This document shows, one piece after another, positions 24,168-31,365 of a DNA stretch of 31,473 nucleotides. The position numbers and the translations under genes were made by a program. How positions within the stretch are numbered: the first letter of the stretch is position 1; every line of letters starts with the position of its first letter. Source of the DNA: an uncultured Caryophanales bacterium (GTDB lineage Bacteria; Bacillota_I; Bacilli_A; RF39; UBA660); the NCBI GenBank assembly GCA_947303225.1, contig CAMYXG010000004.1, positions 1 to 31,473 on the forward strand. Reading direction: 5' to 3'. The notes beneath the pieces were generated by a model. That model ran no database searches. It saw only the letters and a program-made list of their open reading frames with translations, and was not told where the DNA came from.

Positions 24168-24854
24168 ATGAGTAGAAAAATAAAACTATTAATACTAATA
24201 ATACTAAGTTTATCCGTTTATTTTATTTATTATCAAACAAGTAATAAAGAAGAAAAAATAGTAATAATCGGAGATCGTTTTTCCGAAGGAATTAATTCAT
24301 ATGGAATAAAAGATTATAGTTACATAGATTTTTACTTAAATGAGCTAAAAGAAAAAAACATCAAAATAAAATTCAATAATCAGTACATAAAAAGGGATAT
24401 GTCTATATTTCAAATGATAGATAAAATACAAACCTATCCAATAATAAAAAGAGAATTATTAGAAGCAAATATACTAATAATAAATATTGGTTATAATGAT
24501 TTAATATATGAATTAGCTATAGAAAAAACATTAAATCATAAGATGTTAGAAGAAAAATTAAATAAAATAAAGAATAACTATCAATTATTATTAAAAGAAA
24601 TAAGAAAATATTATAAAGGAAAAATAATAGGGATAGGATATTATCAGGATAATCAAGAAGATTATTATAAAAATATTGGAATTCGAAAGATAAACCAAGT
24701 TCTTCAAGAATCAAATCAAATAGAATATATAGATATAACAAAATTATTAAAAGAAAAAGATAAATATTTTACAAATCCACAAAGTATCTATCCAAATCAA
24801 TTGGCTTATCAAAAGATAGCACAAGAAATAATAACAAAAACACTTGAAAAATAA
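24168..24854 (+). CDS. Membrane-anchored SGNH-hydrolase-like protein lacking catalytic residues
   Basis: The 228-residue protein has an N-terminal anchor (LLILIILSLSVYFIYY) and an SGNH/GDSL-like fold. Block I reads VIIGDRFSEG where active enzymes have GDS, so Arg37 replaces the nucleophile Ser. Block III is INIGYND with the oxyanion Asn intact. Block V reads SIYPNQLAYQKIA where the family has DxxHPN; Tyr208 replaces His and the Asp is also missing. It therefore looks like a pseudoenzyme, perhaps a carbohydrate or wall-binding protein. It lies between murA and rpmE, where Bacillus carries rho, and has a GGAGG site. The family call comes from the blocks only. Confidence 0.6.
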   Translation: MSRKIKLLILIILSLSVYFIYYQTSNKEEKIVIIGDRFSEGINSYGIKDYSYIDFYLNELKEKNIKIKFNNQYIKRDMSIFQMIDKIQTYPIIKRELLEANILIINIGYNDLIYELAIEKTLNHKMLEEKLNKIKNNYQLLLKEIRKYYKGKIIGIGYYQDNQEDYYKNIGIRKINQVLQESNQIEYIDITKLLKEKDKYFTNPQSIYPNQLAYQKIAQEIITKTLEK

Positions 24855-24872
24855 ATGAATATTTGATATATT
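24844..24872 (+). promoter_or_regulatory. SigA promoter of rpmE
   Basis: TTGAAA (24844-24849), 17 bases, TATATT (24867-24872). The -35 overlaps the end of the preceding gene. It predicts a leader of about 50 bases that carries the hairpin at 24892. Confidence 0.65.
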
Positions 24873-24891
24873 AATATGGCATTGAATTACT

Positions 24892-24911
24892 ATGACAAGT
24901 TTTTTTGTCAT
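24892..24911 (+). ncRNA. Candidate L31 autoregulatory leader hairpin
   Basis: ATGACAA (24892-24898) pairs with TTGTCAT (24905-24911) around a six-base loop, immediately before GGCGGAAGGAGAG and the rpmE ATG. L31 leader motifs are known in Firmicutes and other phyla. No T run follows after the stem, so it is not a terminator. Confidence 0.45.
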
Positions 24912-24929
24912 GGCGGAAGGAGAGATAGT

Positions 24930-25145
24930 ATGAAAAAAGAAATACATCCAGAAATGAAAGATTGTACAGTTACATGTGCATGTGGAGAAACATTTACTTG
25001 TAAATCAACAAAATCTGAAATAAATGTAGAAGTATGTTCAAAATGTCATCCATTTTATACAGGAAAACAAAGTAGAGCATCACGCGCTGGAAGAGTTGAT
25101 AAATTTAATAAGAAATATGGTTTCACAACAAATGAAGCAGAATAG
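24930..25145 (+). CDS. rpmE: 50S ribosomal protein L31 (zinc-binding form)
   Basis: The 71-residue protein starts MKKEIHPEMKDCTVTCACGE and contains the family end VCSKCHPFYTGKQ. Cys residues 16, 18, 36 and 39 form the zinc site of the C+ form. I chose ATG 24930 with GGAAGGAGAG just upstream; a longer frame from 24876 would lie in the leader. Own promoter, leader hairpin and terminator, so it is a single-gene unit. Confidence 0.96.
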   Translation: MKKEIHPEMKDCTVTCACGETFTCKSTKSEINVEVCSKCHPFYTGKQSRASRAGRVDKFNKKYGFTTNEAE

Positions 25146-25165
25146 TATCTGCTTCTTTCTTTTTA
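25134..25165 (+). terminator. Terminator of rpmE
   Basis: GAAGCAGA (25134-25141) pairs with TCTGCTTC (25148-25155), followed by TTTCTTTTT. The stop codon (25143-25145) is in the six-base loop. Confidence 0.88.
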
Positions 25166-25167
25166 TA

Positions 25168-25176
25168 TGATATAAT
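25168..25176 (+). promoter_or_regulatory. Extended -10 promoter of the CheD-like gene and rpiB
   Basis: TGATATAAT at 25168-25176, 22 bases before the ATG at 25198, with AAAGGA between. Confidence 0.65.
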
Positions 25177-25197
25177 GAGAATGAAAGGATATGAAAG

Positions 25198-25731
25198 ATG
25201 AAAAATGATAAAGAATTAAAAGAAATGCTAAATCAAATAGAAGACAATCAAGATTCATCCATAGTAGAAGTACATCAAGGAAGTTGGAGAATTGCTACTG
25301 AAATGCAACCAATTCTAGCAACTAAGAATTTATCAAATTGTATTGGTATATTAGTATATGATTTAGAAAAACATTTTGCTTTTCTCTCTCATAGTGATAA
25401 TCAATCATTTATTCAAGAATCAGAAGTATACAGTAGTAAAAGAAAAACAAAATCACTACATCTGCAAGAATTATTGAAAGAACTAAAATCTAGAAATGAA
25501 ACTTATCATTTATCAGTTATCATTTTTCCAGGAGAATACACAAGTTTAGAGTCAATCATAGCAGTATATGATACGTTAAAAGCTTTTTCGACGGAACAAA
25601 TTAAAATAGTATCAATAGAAGAAAGAGAAGCATTTGAAGATAAATTGATTCCAGGAACAAGAACAATATCCTTTAATATACAAACTGGAGAACTGTTACC
25701 ATATCCAAATCAAATAAAAAAATATAGATAA
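25198..25731 (+). CDS. Putative CheD-like cysteine hydrolase, divergent
   Basis: The 177-residue cytoplasmic protein is not clearly recognised. The segment LATKNLSNCIGILVYDLEKH followed by FAFLSHSDN resembles CheD, where a Cys in GSCVAV and a His 17-18 residues later form the deamidase site (here C48 and H65, 17 apart). The rest (VIIFPGEYTSLESIIAVYDTL and a GTRTISFNIQTGELL end) also suits the CheD/YfiH/CNF1 fold: two strands then an RTV-like segment. No chemotaxis genes are visible, so a role in receptor deamidation is unlikely here. It is followed by rpiB after 12 bases, which suggests co-transcription. Confidence 0.45.
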   Translation: MKNDKELKEMLNQIEDNQDSSIVEVHQGSWRIATEMQPILATKNLSNCIGILVYDLEKHFAFLSHSDNQSFIQESEVYSSKRKTKSLHLQELLKELKSRNETYHLSVIIFPGEYTSLESIIAVYDTLKAFSTEQIKIVSIEEREAFEDKLIPGTRTISFNIQTGELLPYPNQIKKYR

Positions 25732-25743
25732 TAAGGAGAAAAA

Positions 25744-26199
25744 ATGATAAGAATAGGAATAGCAAGTGATCATAGAGGATATCCTCTAAAAGAACAAATA
25801 AAAAAAGAATTAGACCAAACAAAATACGAAATAATAGATTATGGTACAAATAGTACAGAATCTGCAGACTATCCAGATTATGCATTTAAACTAGGAGAAA
25901 GTATTAGAGATAATCATGCTGATTTTGGTGTAGCCATTTGTGGATCTGGAATAGGAATAAGTATTGCCTGCAATAAAGTAAGAGGAATCAGATGTGCAAA
26001 AGTATCAAACAAAGAAGAAGCAAAAGTAACAAGAGAAGATAATAATTCCAATATTGTAGCATTTAGTGAAAAAGTTCCTCTAGAAGAAGCAATGAGTATT
26101 ATTCATACTTTTATAACAACAGAATTTTCACCATTAGAGAAACATCATCGTAGAGTTGATAAAATTACAAAATATGAGGAAAAAGAATATGACAGGTAA
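25744..26199 (+). CDS. rpiB: Ribose-5-phosphate isomerase B
   Basis: The 151-residue RpiB interconverts ribose 5-phosphate and ribulose 5-phosphate. It shows IGIASDHRGYPLKE (D9, H10), the loop FGVAICGSGIGISIACNKV with catalytic Cys66, IRCAKV and the HRRVDKI end. In the block that normally reads REHN, this protein has VTREDNNSN, so Asp99 takes the place of the ring-opening His. RpiB near mntP also occurs in Bacillus (YwlF). AAGGAG precedes ATG. The LacA/LacB branch is the alternative. Confidence 0.92.
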   Translation: MIRIGIASDHRGYPLKEQIKKELDQTKYEIIDYGTNSTESADYPDYAFKLGESIRDNHADFGVAICGSGIGISIACNKVRGIRCAKVSNKEEAKVTREDNNSNIVAFSEKVPLEEAMSIIHTFITTEFSPLEKHHRRVDKITKYEEKEYDR

Positions 26200-26386
26200 A
26201 TTCTTTTTATACATATTTGATACGATGCTTGTAATATGGGCCATGGACTCCATTCATATCAATAAAATATTTAAAAAAAATAGAATTATACAGGCAAGAG
26301 TATTTTACTTTTTACTAGGAATATCACTAATATATTTAGTAACAAATTTTTTCTATGATTTATTTACTTCTGTAAAAATAATTTAA
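26189..26386 (+). CDS. ywzB: DUF1146 (YwzB) family membrane protein
   Basis: The 65-residue protein has two membrane helices and the DUF1146 pattern: WAMDSIHINKIFKKN, then QARVFYFLLGISLIYLVTNFFYDL. The family has no known function; in Bacillus ywzB lies near the ATP synthase operon and spoIID. I chose ATG 26189, which has GAGGA eight bases upstream, over ATG 26156. It overlaps the rpiB end by 11 bases. Confidence 0.85.
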   Translation: MTGKFFLYIFDTMLVIWAMDSIHINKIFKKNRIIQARVFYFLLGISLIYLVTNFFYDLFTSVKII

Positions 26387-26410
26387 AAAGAAGTATAAAT
26401 CTTTTTTTTT
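26385..26410 (+). terminator. Terminator after ywzB
   Basis: AAAAAGA (26385-26391) pairs with TCTTTTT (26400-26406) and is followed by a T run to 26410, which ends at the TTG of the spoIIQ frame. Confidence 0.7.
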
Positions 26411-27059
26411 GGTAAAAACTGATATTGAGGGGAAAAGAAAATTAAAAAAGAAGTATCTGTCCATCTTTATAGTAATACTTGCATTAATTCCCGTATTAGC
26501 ATTTATATTATTAAGTAATAAATCCTTAGTAACAGAAGAAATAGATCCCTCTTATAGTACAGAAACAGTTACAAGAGAGACGCTACCAGTTATAAATACT
26601 ACTACAAGAATTATAAAACCATACATTGATTCTAATGTAAAAGTAGGAAAAAGCTATTATGATTACCAAGGAAAAGAAGAAGACCAAATTAATGCAATTA
26701 TAAAACATGATAATACTTATATACAAAATACAGGAATAGACTATATTAGTGATAATACATTTGAAGTGATGGCAATTTTAGATGGAACAGTAAGTAATGT
26801 GAAAGAAGATGAAGCTGTTGGAAAAACAATAGAAATAAAGCATAATAATGGGTATATTTCAATCTATCAATCATTAAGTGAGATGAATGTAAAAAAAGGA
26901 GACATAATCTCACAAGGACAAATAATAGGTAAAAGTGGAACAAATGAATTAGATAAAGATTTAGGAAATCATTTACACTTTGAAATATATGATAATGGTC
27001 AATCACTAAATCCAGAAAACTATTATAATAAAGAAGTAGACTTAAAAAAGGAGAATTGA
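26409..27059 (+). CDS. spoIIQ: SpoIIQ (degenerate LytM/M23) sporulation protein
   Basis: The 216-residue protein has one N-terminal membrane helix (IFIVILALIPVLAFILL), a linker, and an M23 domain very like SpoIIQ, which forms the SpoIIQ-SpoIIIAH channel across the two spore membranes and is made in the forespore under SigF. The signatures NTGID, KEDEAVGKTIEIKHNNGY, YQSLSEMNVKKGDIISQGQ and LGNHLHFEIYDNG fit SpoIIQ rather than active M23 enzymes. The first zinc ligand His is Asn107, and the catalytic His is Ser155; D111, H188 and H190 remain. It should be a non-enzymatic scaffold. The start is uncertain: no ATG precedes the membrane helix, and TTG 26409 has no ribosome site. Confidence 0.85.
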   Translation: MVKTDIEGKRKLKKKYLSIFIVILALIPVLAFILLSNKSLVTEEIDPSYSTETVTRETLPVINTTTRIIKPYIDSNVKVGKSYYDYQGKEEDQINAIIKHDNTYIQNTGIDYISDNTFEVMAILDGTVSNVKEDEAVGKTIEIKHNNGYISIYQSLSEMNVKKGDIISQGQIIGKSGTNELDKDLGNHLHFEIYDNGQSLNPENYYNKEVDLKKEN

Positions 27060-27071
27060 CTTCTTTTTTTT
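27044..27071 (+). terminator. Terminator of spoIIQ
   Basis: AAAAAAGGAG (27044-27053) pairs with CTTC plus T run (27060-27069), 10 bp with one G-U. The spoIIQ stop codon is in the loop. Confidence 0.65.
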
Positions 27072-27140
27072 CTTATTTTCTATATAATTTATTATAAAAG
27101 GATAAAATTATGGTAAAATAATAATGGAAGGAATGATATT

Positions 27141-28136
27141 ATGCTAGCAAAAGATATGGGAATAGATTTAGGGACGGCAAATGTGTTAATATATCTAAAA
27201 GGACGAGGAATCGTTTTGAATGAACCTAGTGTAGTAGTAATAGAAACAGAGACAAAAAAAGTAATTGCAGTTGGTAAAGAGGCTAATGAAATGTTAGGAA
27301 GGACCCCCGGAAAAGTAAAAGCCATTAAGCCAATGAAAGACGGAGTAATTGCAGATTTTGAATTAACAGAAATAATGCTCAATGAATTTATAAAAAAAAT
27401 AAAAGCAAGAAATCTTATTACAAGGCCTAGAATTTTAATATGTTGTCCAACCAATATAACACCAGTAGAAAAAAATGCTATTAAAGAAGCAGCAGAACGT
27501 ACAGGAGCTAGAAAGGTGTATATTGAAGAAGAACCGAAAGTAGCAGCAATAGGAGCGGGAATGGATATTTCAAAACCAACAGCGAATATGGTATTAGATA
27601 TTGGTGGAGGAACGACAGATATAGCAATTTTATCGATGAATGGTATTGTATCTTCTGCATCAGTTAAAATTGCTGGAAACACTCTAGATCAAGATATTAT
27701 CAAATATATTAGAGAAAAATATAAACTACTAATTGGGGAAAAAACAGCTGAAGACATAAAAATAAACTTTGCTAATGTATATAAACCTAGTAAAAAAGAA
27801 AAATTAGAAATAAGAGGAAGAGATTTAATAACGGGTTTACCACATGCAATTGAAATATCACAAGATGAAACAAAAGAAGCATTAAATGAAAGTATTAATA
27901 AAATGATAAAAGCTATTAAAAATGTATTAGAACAAACTCCTCCAGAATTATCAGCAGATATTGTGGAAAAAGGTGTAATTTTAACAGGAGGGGGAGCCTT
28001 ATTAACAGGACTTGTGGAAATACTCGAAGAAGAATTAACAATTCCAGTGTTAATAGCTGAGACTCCATTAACTTGTGTAGCTGAGGGAACAGGAATACTA
28101 CTAGAAAATATAAAACAATTATCAGAAAACCAATAA
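27141..28136 (+). CDS. mbl: Rod shape-determining protein MreB/Mbl
   Basis: The 331-residue actin-like protein forms membrane-bound filaments that guide wall synthesis. Phosphate 1 motif MGIDLGTANVLIYLKG, connect and phosphate 2 motif MVLDIGGGTTDIAILS, and adenosine motif GVILTGGGALLTGL are complete. The position after spoIIQ corresponds to mbl in Bacillus, but MreB and Mbl cannot be separated by eye. It implies a rod or ovoid cell. GGAAGG precedes the ATG; a weak TGGTAAAAT element lies at 27111-27119. spoIIID, usual before mbl, is missing. Confidence 0.94.
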   Translation: MLAKDMGIDLGTANVLIYLKGRGIVLNEPSVVVIETETKKVIAVGKEANEMLGRTPGKVKAIKPMKDGVIADFELTEIMLNEFIKKIKARNLITRPRILICCPTNITPVEKNAIKEAAERTGARKVYIEEEPKVAAIGAGMDISKPTANMVLDIGGGTTDIAILSMNGIVSSASVKIAGNTLDQDIIKYIREKYKLLIGEKTAEDIKINFANVYKPSKKEKLEIRGRDLITGLPHAIEISQDETKEALNESINKMIKAIKNVLEQTPPELSADIVEKGVILTGGGALLTGLVEILEEELTIPVLIAETPLTCVAEGTGILLENIKQLSENQ

Positions 28137-28148
28137 AATTGGTTTTTT
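28126..28148 (+). terminator. Terminator of mbl
   Basis: AAAACCAAT (28126-28134) pairs with ATTGGTTTT (28138-28146), loop AAA, then T residues. The mbl stop codon (28134-28136) is between the arms. Confidence 0.85.
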
Positions 28149-28169
28149 CTTTTTATTTTCAACGTTATT

Positions 28170-28178
28170 TGATATAAT
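28170..28178 (+). promoter_or_regulatory. Extended -10 promoter of tagO
   Basis: TGATATAAT at 28170-28178, 23 bases before the ATG at 28202, identical to those before prfA and the CheD-like gene. Confidence 0.65.
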
Positions 28179-28201
28179 TTGATTAGAAAGAAGTGAAGAA
28201 A

Positions 28202-29290
28202 ATGAAATATCAAATACTAATAGCTTCTCGAATTATACTAGTTACATTTTTATTTTCAGCAGTGATTATGTTCTTAATGAGAAAAATAGCAGTACATGTA
28301 GGAGCAGTTGATGTTCCAAGATCAGAAGAAGGACATCGACATATTCACAAAAAGACCACTCCTAAATTAGGAGGCGTAGGAATCTTTTTAGCCTTTTTAC
28401 TAGGATATATGCTTTTTGGAGAACAAAGTATTAGAATGAACTCCATTTTAATAGGAAGTTTCATAATTGTATTAACAGGAATTGTAGATGACATCAAACC
28501 AATCAAAGCAACTTATAAACTACTGGGACATATAGCAGCAGCGATGGTCATTGTATTTTATGGTGGAATTCTATTAAATAATATCACTGCCTTTGGCTTT
28601 TCATTTGATTTTGGTATGTTAGCATATCCAATCACCATACTATTTATAGTAGCATGTACTAACATTATTAATTTGATAGATGGTTTAGATGGATTAAGTG
28701 GAGGAATATGTAGTATTTTTTACATAACAATTGCTATCATTGGATTTTATCAAGGAAGAGCAGGAAGCTTAGTAATGATTTTAACATTAATCATGCTAGG
28801 ATCTACATTAGGATTTTTATTACACAATTTTCATCCGGCAAAAATCTTTGCTGGAGATTGTGCCACATTCATGGGATTTATAATAGCAGTCATTACTTTA
28901 TTAGAATTTAAAGGACCTGCTTTAATATCATTCTTTGTACCTGTAACAATTTTAGGAATACCTATTTTAGATACATTATTTGCAATCATAAGAAGATTAT
29001 TAAAAGGCCAACCTCCTTTTCAAGCAGATAAACAACATTTACATCATCAACTATTAGGAATGAATTTTTCACAAACAACTACTGTTTTAATCATATATGC
29101 AATTAATATTTTATTTGCTACAGCTAGTATCTTTTACACTTTAAAAGACCAAATAATAGGAGAAATAATATATATCATCATATTTATTATAGTAATTTGG
29201 TTTGTATTTCATACAAGTATTATTTCAGAAAAAAATCCAAAAAGAGCAAAGAAAATTAGAGAAATAATACGTTTACGAAGAAACAAATAG
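28202..29290 (+). CDS. tagO: Undecaprenyl-phosphate N-acetylglucosaminyl 1-phosphate transferase
   Basis: The 362-residue polytopic enzyme starts teichoic acid or capsule synthesis by attaching GlcNAc-1-P to the lipid carrier. About ten membrane helices. Family motifs: VDVPRSEEGHRHIHKKTTPKLGGVGIF, IVDDIKP (DDxxD-like), NIINLIDGLDGLSGG, FAGDCATFMGF (usually GDSGS) and HLHHQLL. The TagO/WecA type fits better than MraY because of VDVP and the HLHH loop. I chose ATG 28202; a GTG at 28193 is in the same frame. AGAAAGAAG serves as ribosome site. In Bacillus tagO lies apart from the main tag genes as here. Confidence 0.92.
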   Translation: MKYQILIASRIILVTFLFSAVIMFLMRKIAVHVGAVDVPRSEEGHRHIHKKTTPKLGGVGIFLAFLLGYMLFGEQSIRMNSILIGSFIIVLTGIVDDIKPIKATYKLLGHIAAAMVIVFYGGILLNNITAFGFSFDFGMLAYPITILFIVACTNIINLIDGLDGLSGGICSIFYITIAIIGFYQGRAGSLVMILTLIMLGSTLGFLLHNFHPAKIFAGDCATFMGFIIAVITLLEFKGPALISFFVPVTILGIPILDTLFAIIRRLLKGQPPFQADKQHLHHQLLGMNFSQTTTVLIIYAINILFATASIFYTLKDQIIGEIIYIIIFIIVIWFVFHTSIISEKNPKRAKKIREIIRLRRNK

Positions 29291-29310
29291 AACACAAAAG
29301 TGTTCTTTTA
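29290..29310 (+). terminator. Terminator of tagO
   Basis: GAACAC (29290-29295), AAAA, GTGTTC (29300-29305) with TTTTA after the stem; it starts in the stop codon region of tagO. Confidence 0.75.
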
Positions 29311-29325
29311 TTATTGAATAAAGCA

Positions 29326-29334
29326 TGATAAAAT
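29326..29334 (+). promoter_or_regulatory. Possible extended -10 promoter of the agr regulator operon
   Basis: TGATAAAAT at 29326-29334, about 22 bases before the ATG at 29356. The -35 is weak. A direct repeat for the LytTR regulator was not found. Confidence 0.4.
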
Positions 29335-29355
29335 CATAATGGGAAGCGTGATAAT

Positions 29356-30084
29356 ATGATAGATTTCATAATATGTGAAGATGAAAAAGAATTAGCAAAA
29401 AAATATCAAGAAATAGCAGAAAAAGTAATGATGAACTATGACATTGAATATAAATTCAATGTTTTTAGTGGTTATACAAAGAATTGGCAAAAGCAAACCA
29501 AAAAAGAGAGTTTTAAAATCTATATATTGGATTTGAAAACAAAAGAAGGTTCAGGTCTAGATGCAGCAAGATATATTAGAGAGGAACAAGATGATTGGCA
29601 ATCGATGATTATTGTTGTTACAGCTTATCCAGAATTTAAATATGAAGCACTTGGCAAGAGATTAATGCTAGTAGATTTTGTCAATAAATTTGATAATTTT
29701 GAACAAAGACTTACTCAAGCAATACAAATTAGCTTAAAGAATTTTGATAAAAGACCAAACTCATTAAAATATACATATAAAAAAATAGTCTATAACATAG
29801 AATTTTCTAAAATTATTTATATTGAAAAAGAACAAGATAATAAAAGATGTATTATTAAAACGACAGAAAAAGATTATTACATACAAGGAAATCTTAGTCA
29901 AATCGAAGAATTATTAGATAAAAGATTTATAAAATGTAATAGAAGTAACATTATTAATTTAGAACAAGTGGAGTCATATAACACAAAAGAGAATTTATTG
30001 TATTTTAAAAATGGAATGAGTCTATTTGCAGTATCAAGAAATAAAAAGAAGGAGATATTAAACTATGTTAGAGGTATTCGTTGA
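29356..30084 (+). CDS. LytTR-family response regulator (AgrA-like)
   Basis: The 242-residue regulator has a receiver domain (E8-D9 in ICEDE, phosphoacceptor D59 in YILDLKTKEGSGLDAA, T in VVTAYPE and the Lys of FVNKF) and a C-terminal LytTR DNA-binding domain starting near residue 140 (ILYIEKEQDNKRCIIKT to FIKCNRSNIINLEQV and the tail MSLFAVSRNKKKEI). This is the AgrA/ComE type that responds to peptide signals. The kinase gene overlaps its end by 20 bases. It probably drives a target including the AgrD-like gene that converges from the right. Confidence 0.9.
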   Translation: MIDFIICEDEKELAKKYQEIAEKVMMNYDIEYKFNVFSGYTKNWQKQTKKESFKIYILDLKTKEGSGLDAARYIREEQDDWQSMIIVVTAYPEFKYEALGKRLMLVDFVNKFDNFEQRLTQAIQISLKNFDKRPNSLKYTYKKIVYNIEFSKIIYIEKEQDNKRCIIKTTEKDYYIQGNLSQIEELLDKRFIKCNRSNIINLEQVESYNTKENLLYFKNGMSLFAVSRNKKKEILNYVRGIR

Positions 30085-30559
30085 TTTTTTATGTGCATTT
30101 ATTTTTGCAATATTAGGATTTTACATTATCAAAAAAATAATCAACTATGAGGAAAAAATAAGCATAAATCAATTATTAATATTATTGTTGAATAGTATAT
30201 CTATTACAATTATTCATATATTAAACTTAAATTTTTTATCATCATTAGTAAACTTTATTATTAATACCTACACCTATAAAAAAGTCTTTAAGCAGCAAAT
30301 TGCAGAATCAATAATAGAAACAGGAATAATATATTTATTAATTATAATAATAGATGCTCTTTATGCATTACTACTAGTAAATTTCTTTCATATATCTGAA
30401 ATTCAGACCAATTTATTTCTATATTTAATCTGCAACATCATAATAGCAGTCATACTATATATAATGATAAATATTAATTATATACAAAGAAAACTAAGAT
30501 CATTTATTATTATTCTTTTAAAAAAAGATATTAAGTACAATGTTATTTTATTATATTGA
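30065..30559 (+). pseudogene. AgrC-like histidine kinase, N-terminal membrane part (frame ends early)
   Basis: The 164-residue frame is almost entirely hydrophobic, with about five membrane helices, as in the sensor half of AgrC/ComD kinases. It starts at ATG 30065 with AAGGAG upstream, overlapping the regulator. It ends at TGA 30557-30559 after KYNVILLY, and the next frame (30556 onward) continues smoothly with a hydrophobic LIMISISGMVYKII. Together the two give about 432 residues, the usual length for this family. I treat it as a frameshifted gene: the kinase half lacks its own ribosome site. A sequencing indel in the T/A-rich 30535-30559 is equally possible, as is a real two-gene arrangement. 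Confidence 0.6.
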
Positions 30560-31365
30560 TTATGATTTCAATTAGTGGAATGGTATATAAAATAATAACT
30601 AATTATAAACTAAATATTTCTTTTTTAGGAAATATGCTTGTAATACTATCATTAGTTATTATAGAAGTTATTTTTATCAATAATAAGGATACATACAATA
30701 AACTTATGAATGAGTATGATATATTATTGTCAAATATGCAAACATTTGAAGAGTGGATAGAAAAAGAACAGTTCACAAGACACGAATATAAAAATCAATT
30801 GGCTATATTGTATGCTATATCAACAGAAAAGGAAGTAAAAAATAAAATACAAGATATAATTAATCAAAATTTAAGCATAAAGAACGAAGTCGTAAATAAT
30901 CTAAAAGACCTACCGAAAGGAGGATTAAAAGGACTTCTATATTACAAAACAATCATAGGTGAAAAATCAAAACTGAAGATAACAGTAGATGTAAGTATAA
31001 ATAAAAAAGGAATATTAAGTAGCTTAAATAAAGAAAAAATTAATACGATTGCAAAGATTATAGGTATTTTTTATGACAATGCCATTGAAGCTGCTAGAGA
31101 TAGTAGAAAAAAGATTATTTTACTAGAAATATATGAATTGAAAGACAGAATTAATATTGTCATTTCTAATACATTTAAGAAATCAAGTTTAAAAGAAAAT
31201 CAATTTGATAAAGGCATTTCATCAAAAGGAGAAGGACGTGGAAATGGTTTATACTTTGCGAGAAAGTTACTAAATAAAAACAATTGGATTGAAGAAAAAC
31301 AAGAAATAATTGATAATTATTATGTTGAAACAATTACAATAAAGAAAAATACTTCTAAAAAATAG
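30556..31365 (+). pseudogene. AgrC-like histidine kinase, C-terminal catalytic part
   Basis: The frame encodes about 269 residues from TTG 30556 (ATG 30562 is also possible). It continues with the last one or two membrane helices, then a coiled coil, the H-box FTRHEYKNQLAIL with H76 and the GHKL ATPase with N-box IFYDNAIEAARDS and G-box GEGRGNGLYFARKLL. This is the HPK10 class to which AgrC belongs. The catalytic motifs look intact. There is no Shine-Dalgarno before it and the frame is closed by TAA at 30532, so it needs a frameshift in the preceding 25 bases to be fused to the membrane part. The terminator follows at once. Confidence 0.7.

Noticed and set aside
24876..24929. 18-residue N-terminal extension of L31
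   Set aside because: It overlaps the leader hairpin and the ribosome site; L31 proteins start at the position chosen (24930).
27092..28213. Two long minus-strand frames (196 and 174 residues) opposite mbl
   Set aside because: They lie on the reverse of a highly conserved MreB-type gene, contain no recognisable domain and have no ribosome site; they are reverse-strand shadows of an AT-rich gene.
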